Numbered from the stretch's first letter, positions 1-7,749 are shown. The stretch is 29,671 nt of DNA from CADEFF01 sp964569315 (GCA_964569315.1 CAZMUZ010000039.1:1-29671); one strand, 5' to 3'. Notes: generated by a model from the letters alone, not told the origin. A program made the numbers and translations.

Positions 1-584
1 GCGAGGCGGCAGACGCGTTGCGCAGTGCCTGCGTCGATTTGGAGGAGGTACGGCTCGGCTGGACGTAAACCATCAAGCAGGCGCTCTGGGGACATTGGGG
101 AGCCTATCTCGGTCCCTATATCCGTCGCTATGCCGCCATGGGACCCGAGCTCGTGACGGACTATGTGCGCGAGTTCCTCGATCGCACGCGCGCGAGCACG
201 GTGGACGATTTCTTCCGTTCGGTCGAGCTCGAGACCGAGCTTTACGAGAATCTCGGCAAGCTCTTTGCGAAATACGACGCGTTGATCTGCCCGACGCTCG
301 CCGTGCCATCGGTGGCCGCGGACCACGATGTCGCCAATCGCGATTTCAAGATTAACGGAAAGCCCGTCGATGCCTATCTCGACTGGTGCCTCACCTATCC
401 CTTCAACATGATGAGCCGCTGCCCCGTGCTGTCGGTTCCGTCGGGTTTCGCTGCGAACGGCGTGCCGACCGGCATTCAGATCGTCGGCCGGCCGTTCCAG
501 GACGTATCGGTGTTCGAACTCGGTGCGGCGCTCGAGCGCGTCAAACCGTGGCTCGATGTCACGGAGCGACGCCCCGCGATCTGA
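1..584 (+). pseudogene. Amidase (amidase signature family), C-terminal part, interrupted by in-frame stop
   Basis: The reading frame entering the window encodes the C-terminal third of an amidase-signature enzyme, which would hydrolyse an amide to acid and ammonia. Family features are the Cys-Pro-Thr stretch (LICPTLAVPS, about 293-322) and the closing segment with GVPTGIQIVGRPF (about 460-500). The 5' end lies outside the window. A TAA at 66-68 interrupts the frame, but family-like sequence continues in the same frame on both sides (VRLGWT, then TIKQALWGHWGAYLGPY), so there is no frameshift. The first ATG after the stop is at 138, which would give only 148 residues without the catalytic Ser/Lys region. 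I read it as a nonsense-inactivated amidase or a base error (GAA to TAA would suffice). The substrate cannot be told. Confidence 0.75.
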
Positions 585-644
585 CGGGCCATCGATCGCG
601 CAGCCGGCCGCGGAAATGCGCAGGAATCCTGCCTTTACAGCGCC

Positions 645-665
645 AGTTGCGATTCCCTCGCAACT
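645..665. promoter_or_regulatory. Palindrome TTGCGA-N5-TCGCAA, candidate operator (site 1)
   Basis: A perfect inverted repeat, AGTTGCG (645-651) and CGCAACT (659-665), lies in the gap between the amidase remnant and the Mo-hydroxylase operon. Its core TTGCGA-N5-TCGCAA recurs with one change at 7673-7689 in the ureohydrolase/ABC divergent region. There is no T-tract, so an operator is more likely than a terminator. The bound protein is unknown; the GntR regulator at 5665 is the obvious candidate. Confidence 0.5.
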
Positions 666-750
666 CAGAGAGCGGGGCGGCGCGAATCTCGCCGGGGCGA
701 TGCGCATTTGCCCGTCGTGGCGGCGCGGCGCTCCCGGTGCGTGTGGAACT

Positions 751-770
751 CATAGGCAGGCCCTGCTATG
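751..770 (+). other. Stem-loop in leader of Mo-hydroxylase operon
   Basis: CATAG (751-755) pairs with CTATG (766-770) and CAG (757-759) with CTG (763-765), with one bulged G at 756 and a three-base loop. It sits 54 bases upstream of the first gene. It may be a leader structure or protein site; no known riboswitch class is recognised. Confidence 0.3.
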
Positions 771-823
771 AAAGGGCTGCATTTTTCGGCAGTCGAAAGG
801 ATGTCTGACGATGGGGCGTGCGC

Positions 824-1684
824 ATGCAGTATGAAGCGCCGGCAACGATCGATGCGGCAGTGGGTTTGCTGTCGAAGGCGCAAGGGCTGGCAAGAGTGCT
901 GGCCGGGGGAACGGACCTGCTGGTTCAGTTGAAATCCGGCACGCTCGAGCCCGATCTCGTCATCGACATCAAGCGTATTCCCGAGATGACGAAGCTCGTG
1001 GCGGAGAATGGCGGGTTCCGTATCGGTGCCGCTGTGCCCTGCGCGGTTCTCGGCGAGAATGCCGCGGTCCGCAAGCTCTGGCCGGGCGTGGTCGAGGCGG
1101 CGAACCTCATCGGCTCGACGCAGATTCAGGGTCGCGCGACGGTCGTCGGCAACCTCTGCAACGCTTCCCCTGCGGCGGACAGCGTGCCGGCCATGATGGC
1201 CGCCAACGCCGTCGCAACGGTGGCCGGTCCCAACGGCAAGCGCGAGATCCCGGTGGGCGATATCGCCACGGCGCCCGGCAAGACCTCGCTCGCCAAAGGC
1301 GAGATCGTCACTTCGGTGTTCCTGCCTTCGCGTCCGGCCCATTCGGGCGATGCCTATCTGCGCTTCATCCCGCGCACCGAGATGGACATCGCCGTGGTCG
1401 GCGTCGGCGTGAGCCTGACGCTGGGCGATGACGGCGTCTGCAAGGCGGCCCGCGTCGCGCTCGGCGCCGTCGCCGCACGGGCGCTGCTCGCCGAGGACGC
1501 CGCAAAGGCGATCGTCGGCACGAAGCTCGACGAAAAGGCACTGGCGAAGCTCGCCGAAGCCGCGTCGGCCGCCTGCCGTCCGATCGACGACAAGCGCGGC
1601 ACCAAGGAATTCCGCATCAAGGTCGCGGGCGTGCTGGCACGCCGCGCGGCTGAAAAGGCACTCGAGAGAGCGAGGGGCAAGTAA
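824..1684 (+). CDS. FAD-binding (medium) subunit of a xanthine dehydrogenase-family molybdenum hydroxylase
   Basis: This 286-residue CoxM-type flavin subunit passes electrons from the iron-sulfur subunit to the final acceptor in a cytoplasmic three-subunit hydroxylase. The two FAD-binding signatures are present: AGGTDLL near residues 27-33 and TVVGNLCNASPAADS near 106-120. Length matches the usual 280-290. ATG 824 is chosen because GGGG at 813-816 is well spaced from it and homologues begin with a similar MxYEAP; GTG 818 in the same frame is possible. Its stop overlaps the next start by one base (TAATG), so the genes are translationally coupled. Confidence 0.9.
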   Translation: MQYEAPATIDAAVGLLSKAQGLARVLAGGTDLLVQLKSGTLEPDLVIDIKRIPEMTKLVAENGGFRIGAAVPCAVLGENAAVRKLWPGVVEAANLIGSTQIQGRATVVGNLCNASPAADSVPAMMAANAVATVAGPNGKREIPVGDIATAPGKTSLAKGEIVTSVFLPSRPAHSGDAYLRFIPRTEMDIAVVGVGVSLTLGDDGVCKAARVALGAVAARALLAEDAAKAIVGTKLDEKALAKLAEAASAACRPIDDKRGTKEFRIKVAGVLARRAAEKALERARGK

Positions 1685-2172
1685 TGGCCGGCACTCACGT
1701 CAAGACCACCATCAACGGCGACAGCGTCGAGTATGTCTGCGAGGCGGACGAGACGCTGCTCGACGTGCTGCGCAACCGGCTCGCTCTGACCGGCGCGAAG
1801 GAAGGCTGCGGCACCGGCGATTGCGGCGCCTGCAGCGTCACCGTCGACGGCCGGCTCGTCTGCTCCTGCCTGGTGCTGGGCGTCGAGGCCGAAGGCCGCA
1901 ACGTCGCCACCATCGAAGGGTTGGCGCAGGGCGAGACGCTGCATCCGTTGCAGCGGAAGTTCCTGGAGCATGCCGCGCTGCAATGCGGGATCTGCACCCC
2001 GGGCTTCCTCGTCGCCGCCAAATCGCTGCTCGAAAAGAATCCCGATCCGTCCGAACACGAGATCCGCTTCTGGCTCGCGGGCAATCTCTGTCGCTGCACG
2101 GGTTACGACAAGATCGTGCGCGCGGTGCAGGACGCCGCAGCCGAAATGAGAGGAGGCCGTCATGCCGCTTGA
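1684..2172 (+). CDS. 2Fe-2S (small) subunit of the molybdenum hydroxylase
   Basis: A 162-residue CoxS-type protein with two [2Fe-2S] clusters. The N-terminal plant-ferredoxin-like domain carries C42, C47, C50 and C62 (C-x4-C-x2-C-x11-C). The C-terminal helical domain carries C101, C104, C136 and C138 (CGIC and CRC motifs). All eight ligands are present, so the subunit should be functional. The C-terminus (RGGRHAA) is read through the ribosome-binding site and start of the next gene, an 11-base overlap. Confidence 0.93.
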   Translation: MAGTHVKTTINGDSVEYVCEADETLLDVLRNRLALTGAKEGCGTGDCGACSVTVDGRLVCSCLVLGVEAEGRNVATIEGLAQGETLHPLQRKFLEHAALQCGICTPGFLVAAKSLLEKNPDPSEHEIRFWLAGNLCRCTGYDKIVRAVQDAAAEMRGGRHAA

Positions 2173-4429
2173 TCCGGCTACCCAGAAGATCCGAGCGTTC
2201 GATCAGGTCGGCACCCGGCCGCTGCGGCCGGATGGTCTCGACAAGGTAACCGGCCGCGCGCGGTTCGGCGCCGACGCCACCGCGCCGGGCATGCTGGTCG
2301 GGCGCATCCTGCGCAGCCCGCACGCTCATGCGCGCATCCGCTCGATCGACACCGCCAAGGCGGAGGCGCTTCCGGGCGTGAAGGCCGTTGTCACGAGCAA
2401 GGATTTTGCGGACCGCTCGGACGATCTCCGCGACATCCTGGTCAACATCATGGCGCGCGGAAAGGCGCTCTATGAAGGCCATACCGTCGCCGCCGTCGCC
2501 GCTACGTCGGCCTCGGTCGCGCGCAAGGCCTTGAAGCTCATCAAGGTCGACTACGAAGTGCTGCCGCATGTGACGGACGTCGATCTGGCGATGCAGCCGG
2601 ATGCGCCGCTGCTGCATGACGATCTCATCACCAGCGGCGTCGAGCCGGCCCCGACCAAGCCGTCCAACATCGCGCGCAAGATCGAGTTCGGCCATGGCGA
2701 CGTGGACAAGGGCTTCGCCGAGGCGGACCTCATCGTCGAGCGCGAGTTCAAGACCGAGGCCACGCACCAGGGCTATATCGAGCCGCATGCCTGCCTTGCC
2801 AGCGTCGGTTCGGACGGGCAGGGCGAGCTCTGGGTCTGCACTCAGGGCCATTACATGGTGCGCGACGTCTGCGCCCAGCTTCTCGGCATGGACGTTTCGA
2901 AGCTCCGCGTGACGGCATCGGAGATCGGTGGCGGCTTCGGCGGCAAGACCACGGTCTTCATCGAGCCGGTCGCCCTTGCGCTCTCGCGCAAGGCCGGCCG
3001 TCCGGTGAAGGTGGTGATGACGCGCGACGAGGTGTTCCGCGCTTCGGGTCCGACCTCGAGCACCAGCATGCGGATGAAGATCGGCGTCAAGAAGGACGGC
3101 CGCATTACCGCGCTCGACGCGCTCCTGAAGTATCAAGGCGGCGCCTTCGCCGGCGCGCCCGTCGATTACGGCGGAATGGCGGGGGTCGCCTGCTACGACT
3201 ACCCCAATATCCGCGTCGTCGGGTACGACGTCGTGACCAACCGTCCGAAGCAGGCCGCCTATCGCGCCCCCGGTGCGCCGATGACGGCCTTCGCGGTCGA
3301 GAGCGTCATCGCCGAGATCGCGGATACGCTCAAGCTGGACCCGATCGAATTGCGCCTGAAGAATGCGGCCAAGGAGGGGACGAAATCCGCCTATGGCCCG
3401 ACCTTCGGTCCGGTCGGCCTCGTCGAGACGCTGAAGGCCGCGAAAGCGCATCCCAACTACAAGGTGAAGCTCGGCAAGAACCAGGGGCGCGGCATCGCGA
3501 GCGGCTTCTGGTTCAATTTCGGCGGCCAGACCTGCGTCTCGCTCAACCTCAACATCGACGGCACGCTGGCCCTTGCGGTCGGCACGCCGGACATCGGCGG
3601 CTCGCGCGCGTCGATGTGCCTGATGGCGGCCGAGGAGCTCGGCATCCCGTACGAGAACGTGCGGGCGATCATCGCCGACACCTCCTCGCTCGGTTACAAC
3701 GACGTGACCGACGGGAGCCGCGTGACCTTCGCCAGCGGCATGGCCACGATCCATGCGGCGCGCGATGCCATCAAGAAGCTTTGCGGCCGGGCCGCGAAGG
3801 TCTGGGGCATCCCGGAAGAGGCGGTGGTCTGGGAGAAGGGTTTCGCCAAGCCCTCCGGTTCCAATGCCGGCAATTTCGAGCCGATGTCGCTGAAGGAGCT
3901 TGCGGCCAACGCGGCCAAGACCGGCGGTCCGATTGCCGGTCACTACGAATACAACGCCGAGAATGCCGGCCCGAGCTTCGCCACCCATGTGGTGGACGTC
4001 GAGGTCGATCCCGAGACCGGCTTCACCAAGGTGCTGCGCTATCTCGTCTGTCAGGATGCCGGCAAGGCGGTCCATCCGAGCTATGTCGAGGGCCAGTTCC
4101 AGGGCGGCGCCGTGCAGGGCATCGGCTGGGCGTTGAACGAGGAGTACATCTACGGCGCCGACGGCAGGTTGCAGAATGCGGGCTTCCTCGACTACCGCAT
4201 TCCCGTCGCGTCGGATTTGCCGATGATCGATACCGCCATCGTGGAAGTGCCCAATCCGGGCCATCCCTATGGCGTGCGCGGCGTCGGCGAGACCTCGATC
4301 GTGCCGCCGATGGCGGCGGTCTCGAATGCGGTTTCGCATGCCGTCGGCATCCGGCTCACCGAGAGCCCGATGTCGCCGCCGCGGATCCTGAAGGCGCTGG
4401 GCGAGCAAGCGGCGCGCAAGGCCGGCTGA
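2162..4429 (+). CDS. Molybdenum-binding (large) subunit, xanthine dehydrogenase/aldehyde oxidase family
   Basis: A 755-residue catalytic subunit. It has the N-terminal a/b hammerhead domain (about 20-135) and two Mo-cofactor domains. Visible motifs are GGGFGGK (256-262), AYRAPGAP (366-373), GSRVTFASG (519-527) and the catalytic-Glu loop GVGETSIVPP with E710. The active-site loop is AYRAPG, not the AYxCSFR of form I CO dehydrogenase or the AYRGAGR of form II, so this is not a CO dehydrogenase by motif. It fits a hydroxylase of an N-heterocycle, aldehyde or aryl-CoA. A strong ribosome-binding site, AGAGGAGG, lies just upstream. No XdhC-like maturation gene is adjacent. Confidence 0.92.
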   Translation: MPLDPATQKIRAFDQVGTRPLRPDGLDKVTGRARFGADATAPGMLVGRILRSPHAHARIRSIDTAKAEALPGVKAVVTSKDFADRSDDLRDILVNIMARGKALYEGHTVAAVAATSASVARKALKLIKVDYEVLPHVTDVDLAMQPDAPLLHDDLITSGVEPAPTKPSNIARKIEFGHGDVDKGFAEADLIVEREFKTEATHQGYIEPHACLASVGSDGQGELWVCTQGHYMVRDVCAQLLGMDVSKLRVTASEIGGGFGGKTTVFIEPVALALSRKAGRPVKVVMTRDEVFRASGPTSSTSMRMKIGVKKDGRITALDALLKYQGGAFAGAPVDYGGMAGVACYDYPNIRVVGYDVVTNRPKQAAYRAPGAPMTAFAVESVIAEIADTLKLDPIELRLKNAAKEGTKSAYGPTFGPVGLVETLKAAKAHPNYKVKLGKNQGRGIASGFWFNFGGQTCVSLNLNIDGTLALAVGTPDIGGSRASMCLMAAEELGIPYENVRAIIADTSSLGYNDVTDGSRVTFASGMATIHAARDAIKKLCGRAAKVWGIPEEAVVWEKGFAKPSGSNAGNFEPMSLKELAANAAKTGGPIAGHYEYNAENAGPSFATHVVDVEVDPETGFTKVLRYLVCQDAGKAVHPSYVEGQFQGGAVQGIGWALNEEYIYGADGRLQNAGFLDYRIPVASDLPMIDTAIVEVPNPGHPYGVRGVGETSIVPPMAAVSNAVSHAVGIRLTESPMSPPRILKALGEQAARKAG

Positions 4430-4433
4430 GCCG

Positions 4434-4679
4434 ATGGTTCGGGTCAAGCTCGGCGGTACGCTGAAGACCTGGGCCGGAGGCCAGACCGAGTTCGACGTCG
4501 AGGCGACCAACATCCGCGAGGTGTTGGATCGCCTCGGCGAAGCGCATCCCCGGCTGAAGCCCCTGCTGGAGAAAGGTGTTGCGGTCGCCATCGATGGCGA
4601 GATCTACCGCAATGCGTGGTTTCAGCCGGTGACGCCCGCGAACGAGATCTACCTTCTCCCGATGCTTGCGGGCGGGTGA
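4434..4679 (+). CDS. MoaD/ThiS-family sulfur carrier protein
   Basis: An 81-residue ubiquitin-fold protein ending in the diagnostic Gly-Gly (LPMLAGG), the site adenylated and thiocarboxylated in MoaD/ThiS sulfur carriers. The mid-protein pattern IREVLDRLGEAHPRLKPLL and the late NEIYLLPMLAGG fit MoaD. It starts 4 bases after the Mo-subunit stop, so it is co-transcribed with the molybdoenzyme. A role in building or sulfurating the pterin cofactor for this enzyme is the natural inference. No MoaE or MoeB partner is nearby. It could equally serve another sulfur-transfer pathway. Confidence 0.82.
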   Translation: MVRVKLGGTLKTWAGGQTEFDVEATNIREVLDRLGEAHPRLKPLLEKGVAVAIDGEIYRNAWFQPVTPANEIYLLPMLAGG

Positions 4680-4791
4680 TTCGGCCGCAAGGCGCCGCCG
4701 GATCATCGCGACTGCCTCTAAGGGAAGACCCCGCTCGCGCGCGGCGGCACGACCTCGACAGGGGCAGCGCTCTCGAAGCTGCGCCCCGATA

Positions 4792-4819
4792 TTGAACTGA
4801 TCGCTACTCGTCCCATCTA
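4792..4819 (+). promoter_or_regulatory. Possible sigma70-type promoter for the DUF533 gene
   Basis: TTGAAC (4792-4797) and CATCTA (4814-4819) are separated by 16 bases in the 175-base gap before the next gene. The -10 match is poor. The gap shows nothing else convincing. Confidence 0.25.
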
Positions 4820-4854
4820 GGATTTGGCATGGAAATCCGAACAGGGGCGCGTTG

Positions 4855-5547
4855 ATGAATCCGAACAAGCTACTCGAACAGTTTCTGGGCAGCGATATCA
4901 AGGGCAAGCTCGGCCAGGCGGGCAACTTCGCCAACCAGAATCTGGGCGGCTTCGCCGGCGGCGCGGCCGCGGGCGGCGTACTGGCGCTGCTCCTCGGCAA
5001 CAAGAAAATGCGAAAGATGGCAGGTGGCGTCGTCGGCTATGGCGGTGCCGCGGCGCTCGGCGCGCTTGCCCTCAAGGCCTACCAGAACTGGCAGCAGGGC
5101 CGCCCGGCGAGCTCGGCGCCGGTCGCGACCCCGGCCGACCTGCAGGTCGCCGACCAGCGGTTTCGCCCCGATGCGATGCCGGCTGCGGGCGACGAACCTT
5201 TTCCGCTCGTGCTGGTGCGCGCGATGATCGGCGCCGCCAAGGCGGACGGTCATATCGACGCGGAGGAGCACAAGCAGCTCTTCGATCGGGTCGGGCAGCT
5301 TGGTCTCGACGCCGAGGCCAAGGCCTATGTGTTCGATGCGCTTTCGAAGCCGGTCGATCTCAATGCGCTGGCGGGCGCCGCCCGGACCGAGGAGCAGGCG
5401 GCGGAGATCTATCTCGCCTCGCGTCTCGCCATCGATCCCGACCAGCCTGCGGAAAAATCCTATCTGGAGGCGCTGGCGCACCGGCTGAAGCTGCCGGCCG
5501 AGCTCGTGGCGCATCTCGACCGCCAGGTCGAGGCGGCGCCCTCGTAA
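4855..5547 (+). CDS. DUF533 / TerB-like membrane-associated protein of unknown function
   Basis: 230 residues. A Gly/Ala-rich N-terminal region (about 30-80), including GGFAGGAAAGGVLALLLG and a second hydrophobic stretch, probably associates with the membrane. The C-terminal half (about 115-225) is a helical TerB-like domain with AKADGHIDAEE, the acidic segment typical of YebE/DUF533 proteins. ATG 4855 is preferred over TTG 4852; AGGGGC lies upstream at about 4842. The biochemical function of this family is not established. It lies 175 bases after the Mo-hydroxylase operon and is probably a separate unit. Confidence 0.75.
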   Translation: MNPNKLLEQFLGSDIKGKLGQAGNFANQNLGGFAGGAAAGGVLALLLGNKKMRKMAGGVVGYGGAAALGALALKAYQNWQQGRPASSAPVATPADLQVADQRFRPDAMPAAGDEPFPLVLVRAMIGAAKADGHIDAEEHKQLFDRVGQLGLDAEAKAYVFDALSKPVDLNALAGAARTEEQAAEIYLASRLAIDPDQPAEKSYLEALAHRLKLPAELVAHLDRQVEAAPS

Positions 5548-5563
5548 CGGCGAGCGCTCCAGC

Positions 5564-5579
5564 GGCCGCAATCGCGGCG
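5564..5579 (+). terminator. GC-rich stem-loop after the DUF533 gene, possible terminator
   Basis: GCCGC (5565-5569) and GCGGC (5574-5578) form a short stem with an AATC loop 17 bases past the DUF533 stop. No T-run follows, so intrinsic termination is doubtful. Confidence 0.2.
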
Positions 5580-5664
5580 CTGGATATGCAAAGTATAGTG
5601 ATTATCAAGAGTGGCGACAGTCCGGGACGGCTTCTCTATCATAGCCGTTTCGGATGCATGTCGG

Positions 5665-6438
5665 ATGAAGCCAAGACGCCCCTCGGAATCCGCCCGGTTC
5701 CTCTATCGGACCGTCTCGCAGGCCCTGCGCGATCGCATCGCCGGCGGCCGTTACGAACCCGGTGCGCGCATCCCGAGCGTCGATGAGCTTTCGCTCGAGT
5801 TCGGCGTCAGCTCCATCACCATCCGCCGCGCCATTCGCGATCTCTCGCTCGAGGGGCTGCTGCTCGGCCGGCAAGGGTTGGGCGTCTTCGTCGCGACCAA
5901 GCGGCGCATCGTCCGCTCGCTGACGGCCGACCACATCGCGCCGATCGAGGAAGATGTGAAGCGCGCCGGGCTCGAGCCCGGCATCCGCGAGCTCGATATG
6001 AGCGTGGTCTCCGCGGAGGGCGAGCCCGCACTTCGTCCGCTCTCGGCGACGGGCCGCGCCTTCTATCGTCTGGAGCGCGTGTTGCTGGCCGATGGCGAGT
6101 CGGTCGGCCTCGATACGGTATGGTTGCCGCGGCGCCTCGGCGACCGGCTCAAGGACGACCTTCGCGGCCATTTCATCATGCCGCTGCTGGCATCTCACGG
6201 CATCGTCATCGACCATGTCGATTACCGCTTCGAAGCGGCGACCGCGACGGACCTGCAAGCCGGGCTGCTCGATATCGTCACCGGCTTCCCGCTGCTGGTC
6301 ATCCGCTTCACCCCCATCGGTGCCGACGGGGTTCCGGTGATGGCCGGACGCACCACGACCCGTGCCGATCGTTTCGCCTACGAGTTCTGCGGACGCCCGA
6401 AGGCCCATCTCGCCAAGCCGGTTCGCGCGCGGGCGTAA
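5665..6438 (+). CDS. GntR-family transcriptional regulator with UTRA ligand domain (HutC subfamily type)
   Basis: 257 residues. The N-terminal winged helix-turn-helix (about 10-75) contains the GntR pattern ALRDRIAGGRYEPGARIPS followed by GVSSITIRRAIRDLSLEGLL. The C-terminal UTRA effector domain (about 95-245) contains FYRLERVLLADGESVGLD and PLLVIRFTPI. ATG 5665 is chosen because the wHTH begins shortly after it; the frame stays open upstream to a GTG at 5611 that would add unlike sequence. HutC-type regulators usually bind a small metabolite and repress a nearby catabolic operon. The flanking Mo-hydroxylase and ureohydrolase/ABC genes are the likely targets. TATAGT at 5594-5599 could be its -10, but no -35 is clear. 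Confidence 0.88.
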   Translation: MKPRRPSESARFLYRTVSQALRDRIAGGRYEPGARIPSVDELSLEFGVSSITIRRAIRDLSLEGLLLGRQGLGVFVATKRRIVRSLTADHIAPIEEDVKRAGLEPGIRELDMSVVSAEGEPALRPLSATGRAFYRLERVLLADGESVGLDTVWLPRRLGDRLKDDLRGHFIMPLLASHGIVIDHVDYRFEAATATDLQAGLLDIVTGFPLLVIRFTPIGADGVPVMAGRTTTRADRFAYEFCGRPKAHLAKPVRARA

Positions 6439-6482
6439 CGCCGAGCGTTCGAGGTGCCGCCGACCTCGCCGCGCGGCCCCGG

Positions 6483-7571
6483 TCAACGCGTTGATTTCAT
6501 GCCCTGTCCGCCGCGCCCCTGCTCGATGCGCGTCGTGGCGAGGCCGGCCATCAGATACATGATCACATAGACGATGACCCGGTAGATTACGGGCGAGCCC
6601 GGCGGAATGCAGATGAAGGAGAGCCCGGCGAGGCCGCGCTTGCCGATCTCGTGGGCGATGCGCAGCACTTCGTAATCGGTCATGCCGATCGGCTCGGCGA
6701 GTTCCCCCAGAATGTCGCCCCCGGTTGGCCCGGCGCCGCCCATCACATCCATGTCGAAATGCGCGTAGACGGCATCCGTGCCGTCATAGGCATGGGCGAG
6801 CTCGCGGCAGAGTCCATCGATTCCGAGCTCCGTGCGGACCTTCCACATCGGATAGAAATGCGCGCCGTTCTTGAGGAACTCGCGCACCGTCTTCTTGCCC
6901 TCGAGCATCCCGCGCTCGCCGATCTCGACGAGATTCCGCACCGTGATGTTCTTGTGGAACTCGTACATCTTGTATTTCCAGCTCCCGCTGCCGGCGATGC
7001 GGGGATCCATCGTGAGCCGGTCGAGCGGCGACGAATCCCAGTGCGTATCGAGGCTCACCACCCCGACATTGCCCTTGGTGCGCTCGGCGATGGGCTTCGC
7101 GATGGCGTAGGAGCCGCAGGGCGAGTTCTGGCCGATCACGATGGGGATCGCGCCGGCATCCAGCGCCTGTCCGACCTTTTCCTCGACCGCGGCCTGCGCC
7201 CGCAGGATGTTCTCTACCGTGGGGGACTGGTTCGCCTCGGGCGGGATGGCGGCGTCGCCGAAATCGACAACCTTCAGATGCTCGAAAACGTCGAGATCGA
7301 AGTCCTGGATATAGCCCGTCGCGTAGCGGATCGATTGCTGGCGGACCCGCTTCGGTCCGGCGATCCATTCGCTCTTCGGCACGCCGGCATATTCGCCCCA
7401 TCCCGCGACATAGGGGGCGCCGATGATGGCGACGTCGGCGCCCTTGAGGTCCGCCGGCGATGTCGCATGCGGCCGTGCCATGAAGGTCGGCATGTCGCCT
7501 TCGATCATCGGAAAGTCGCGGCTCCGGGTGAAAATCGAGTTCCGGACGGTTTCCCAGTCGGGGTAGGTCAC
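6483..7571 (-). CDS. Divergent ureohydrolase (arginase/agmatinase) superfamily protein
   Basis: 362 residues with GTG start at 7571, supported by AGGAGA at 7578-7583 with a 6-base gap. The fold is indicated by the metal motifs: D175-x-H177-x-D179 (SLDTHWD) and D273-x-D275 (HFDMD). The first metal motif, normally GGDHS, reads GQNSP (147-151), so that His is missing. The C-terminal ExNP-type element that holds the guanidinium Glu reads SFICIPPGS (318-326), so that Glu is also missing. Five of six Mn ligands remain. The protein ends with a hydrophobic helix (about 328-345). Family members hydrolyse arginine, agmatine, formiminoglutamate or guanidine; these changes argue against a standard guanidino substrate. 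It is divergent from the ABC importer, suggesting it acts on the imported compound. Confidence 0.82.
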   Translation of the reverse strand: MTYPDWETVRNSIFTRSRDFPMIEGDMPTFMARPHATSPADLKGADVAIIGAPYVAGWGEYAGVPKSEWIAGPKRVRQQSIRYATGYIQDFDLDVFEHLKVVDFGDAAIPPEANQSPTVENILRAQAAVEEKVGQALDAGAIPIVIGQNSPCGSYAIAKPIAERTKGNVGVVSLDTHWDSSPLDRLTMDPRIAGSGSWKYKMYEFHKNITVRNLVEIGERGMLEGKKTVREFLKNGAHFYPMWKVRTELGIDGLCRELAHAYDGTDAVYAHFDMDVMGGAGPTGGDILGELAEPIGMTDYEVLRIAHEIGKRGLAGLSFICIPPGSPVIYRVIVYVIMYLMAGLATTRIEQGRGGQGMKSTR

Positions 7572-7609
7572 GAAGATTCTCCTGTTGCGAATTTGCGAGC
7601 ATCGGTCCA

Positions 7610-7635
7610 CCGGGCGGCGTCGATCCGTCGCCCGG
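7610..7635 (-). other. Hairpin in leader of the ureohydrolase-like gene
   Basis: CCGGGCGGCG (7610-7619) pairs with CGTCGCCCGG (7626-7635) with a single G-T pair and a six-base loop. It lies about 40 bases upstream of the GTG start, at or near the predicted transcript 5' end, and may stabilise the mRNA or be an attenuator. Confidence 0.4.
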
Positions 7636-7672
7636 CCGCCGTTTCTGGAGCCTTGCGTGCCCGACGTCAATA

Positions 7673-7689
7673 TTGCGAATGGCTCGCAG
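7673..7689. promoter_or_regulatory. Palindrome TTGCGA-N5-TCGCAG, candidate operator (site 2)
   Basis: TTGCGA (7673-7678) and TCGCAG (7684-7689) match the palindrome at 647-663 in 11 of 12 arm positions with the same 5-base spacing. It sits just upstream of the possible minus-strand -35 and 32 bases before the plus-strand -35, a position from which one regulator could control both directions. Confidence 0.5.
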
Positions 7690-7721
7690 GGCCGACATCC
7701 GGCACGAGACCCAGCCGCAGA

Positions 7722-7749
7722 TTGACCGATTTTGTATCCTAAGTATATT
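7722..7749 (+). promoter_or_regulatory. Sigma70-type promoter for the ABC importer operon
   Basis: TTGACC (7722-7727) and TATATT (7744-7749) are separated by 16 bases in an AT-rich patch that stands out from the GC-rich surroundings. The leader to the ATG at 7965 would be about 210 bases. Confidence 0.55.

Noticed and set aside
824..4429. Aerobic CO dehydrogenase (coxMSL) assignment
   Set aside because: Subunit order fits, but the large-subunit loop is AYRAPG rather than either CO dehydrogenase active-site motif.
1838..4591. A 917-residue open frame on the minus strand opposite the Mo-hydroxylase genes
   Set aside because: It is a long antisense frame made by GC-rich codon bias; the plus-strand proteins have all family motifs, while this one is Arg/Gly/Asp-rich with no recognisable domain.
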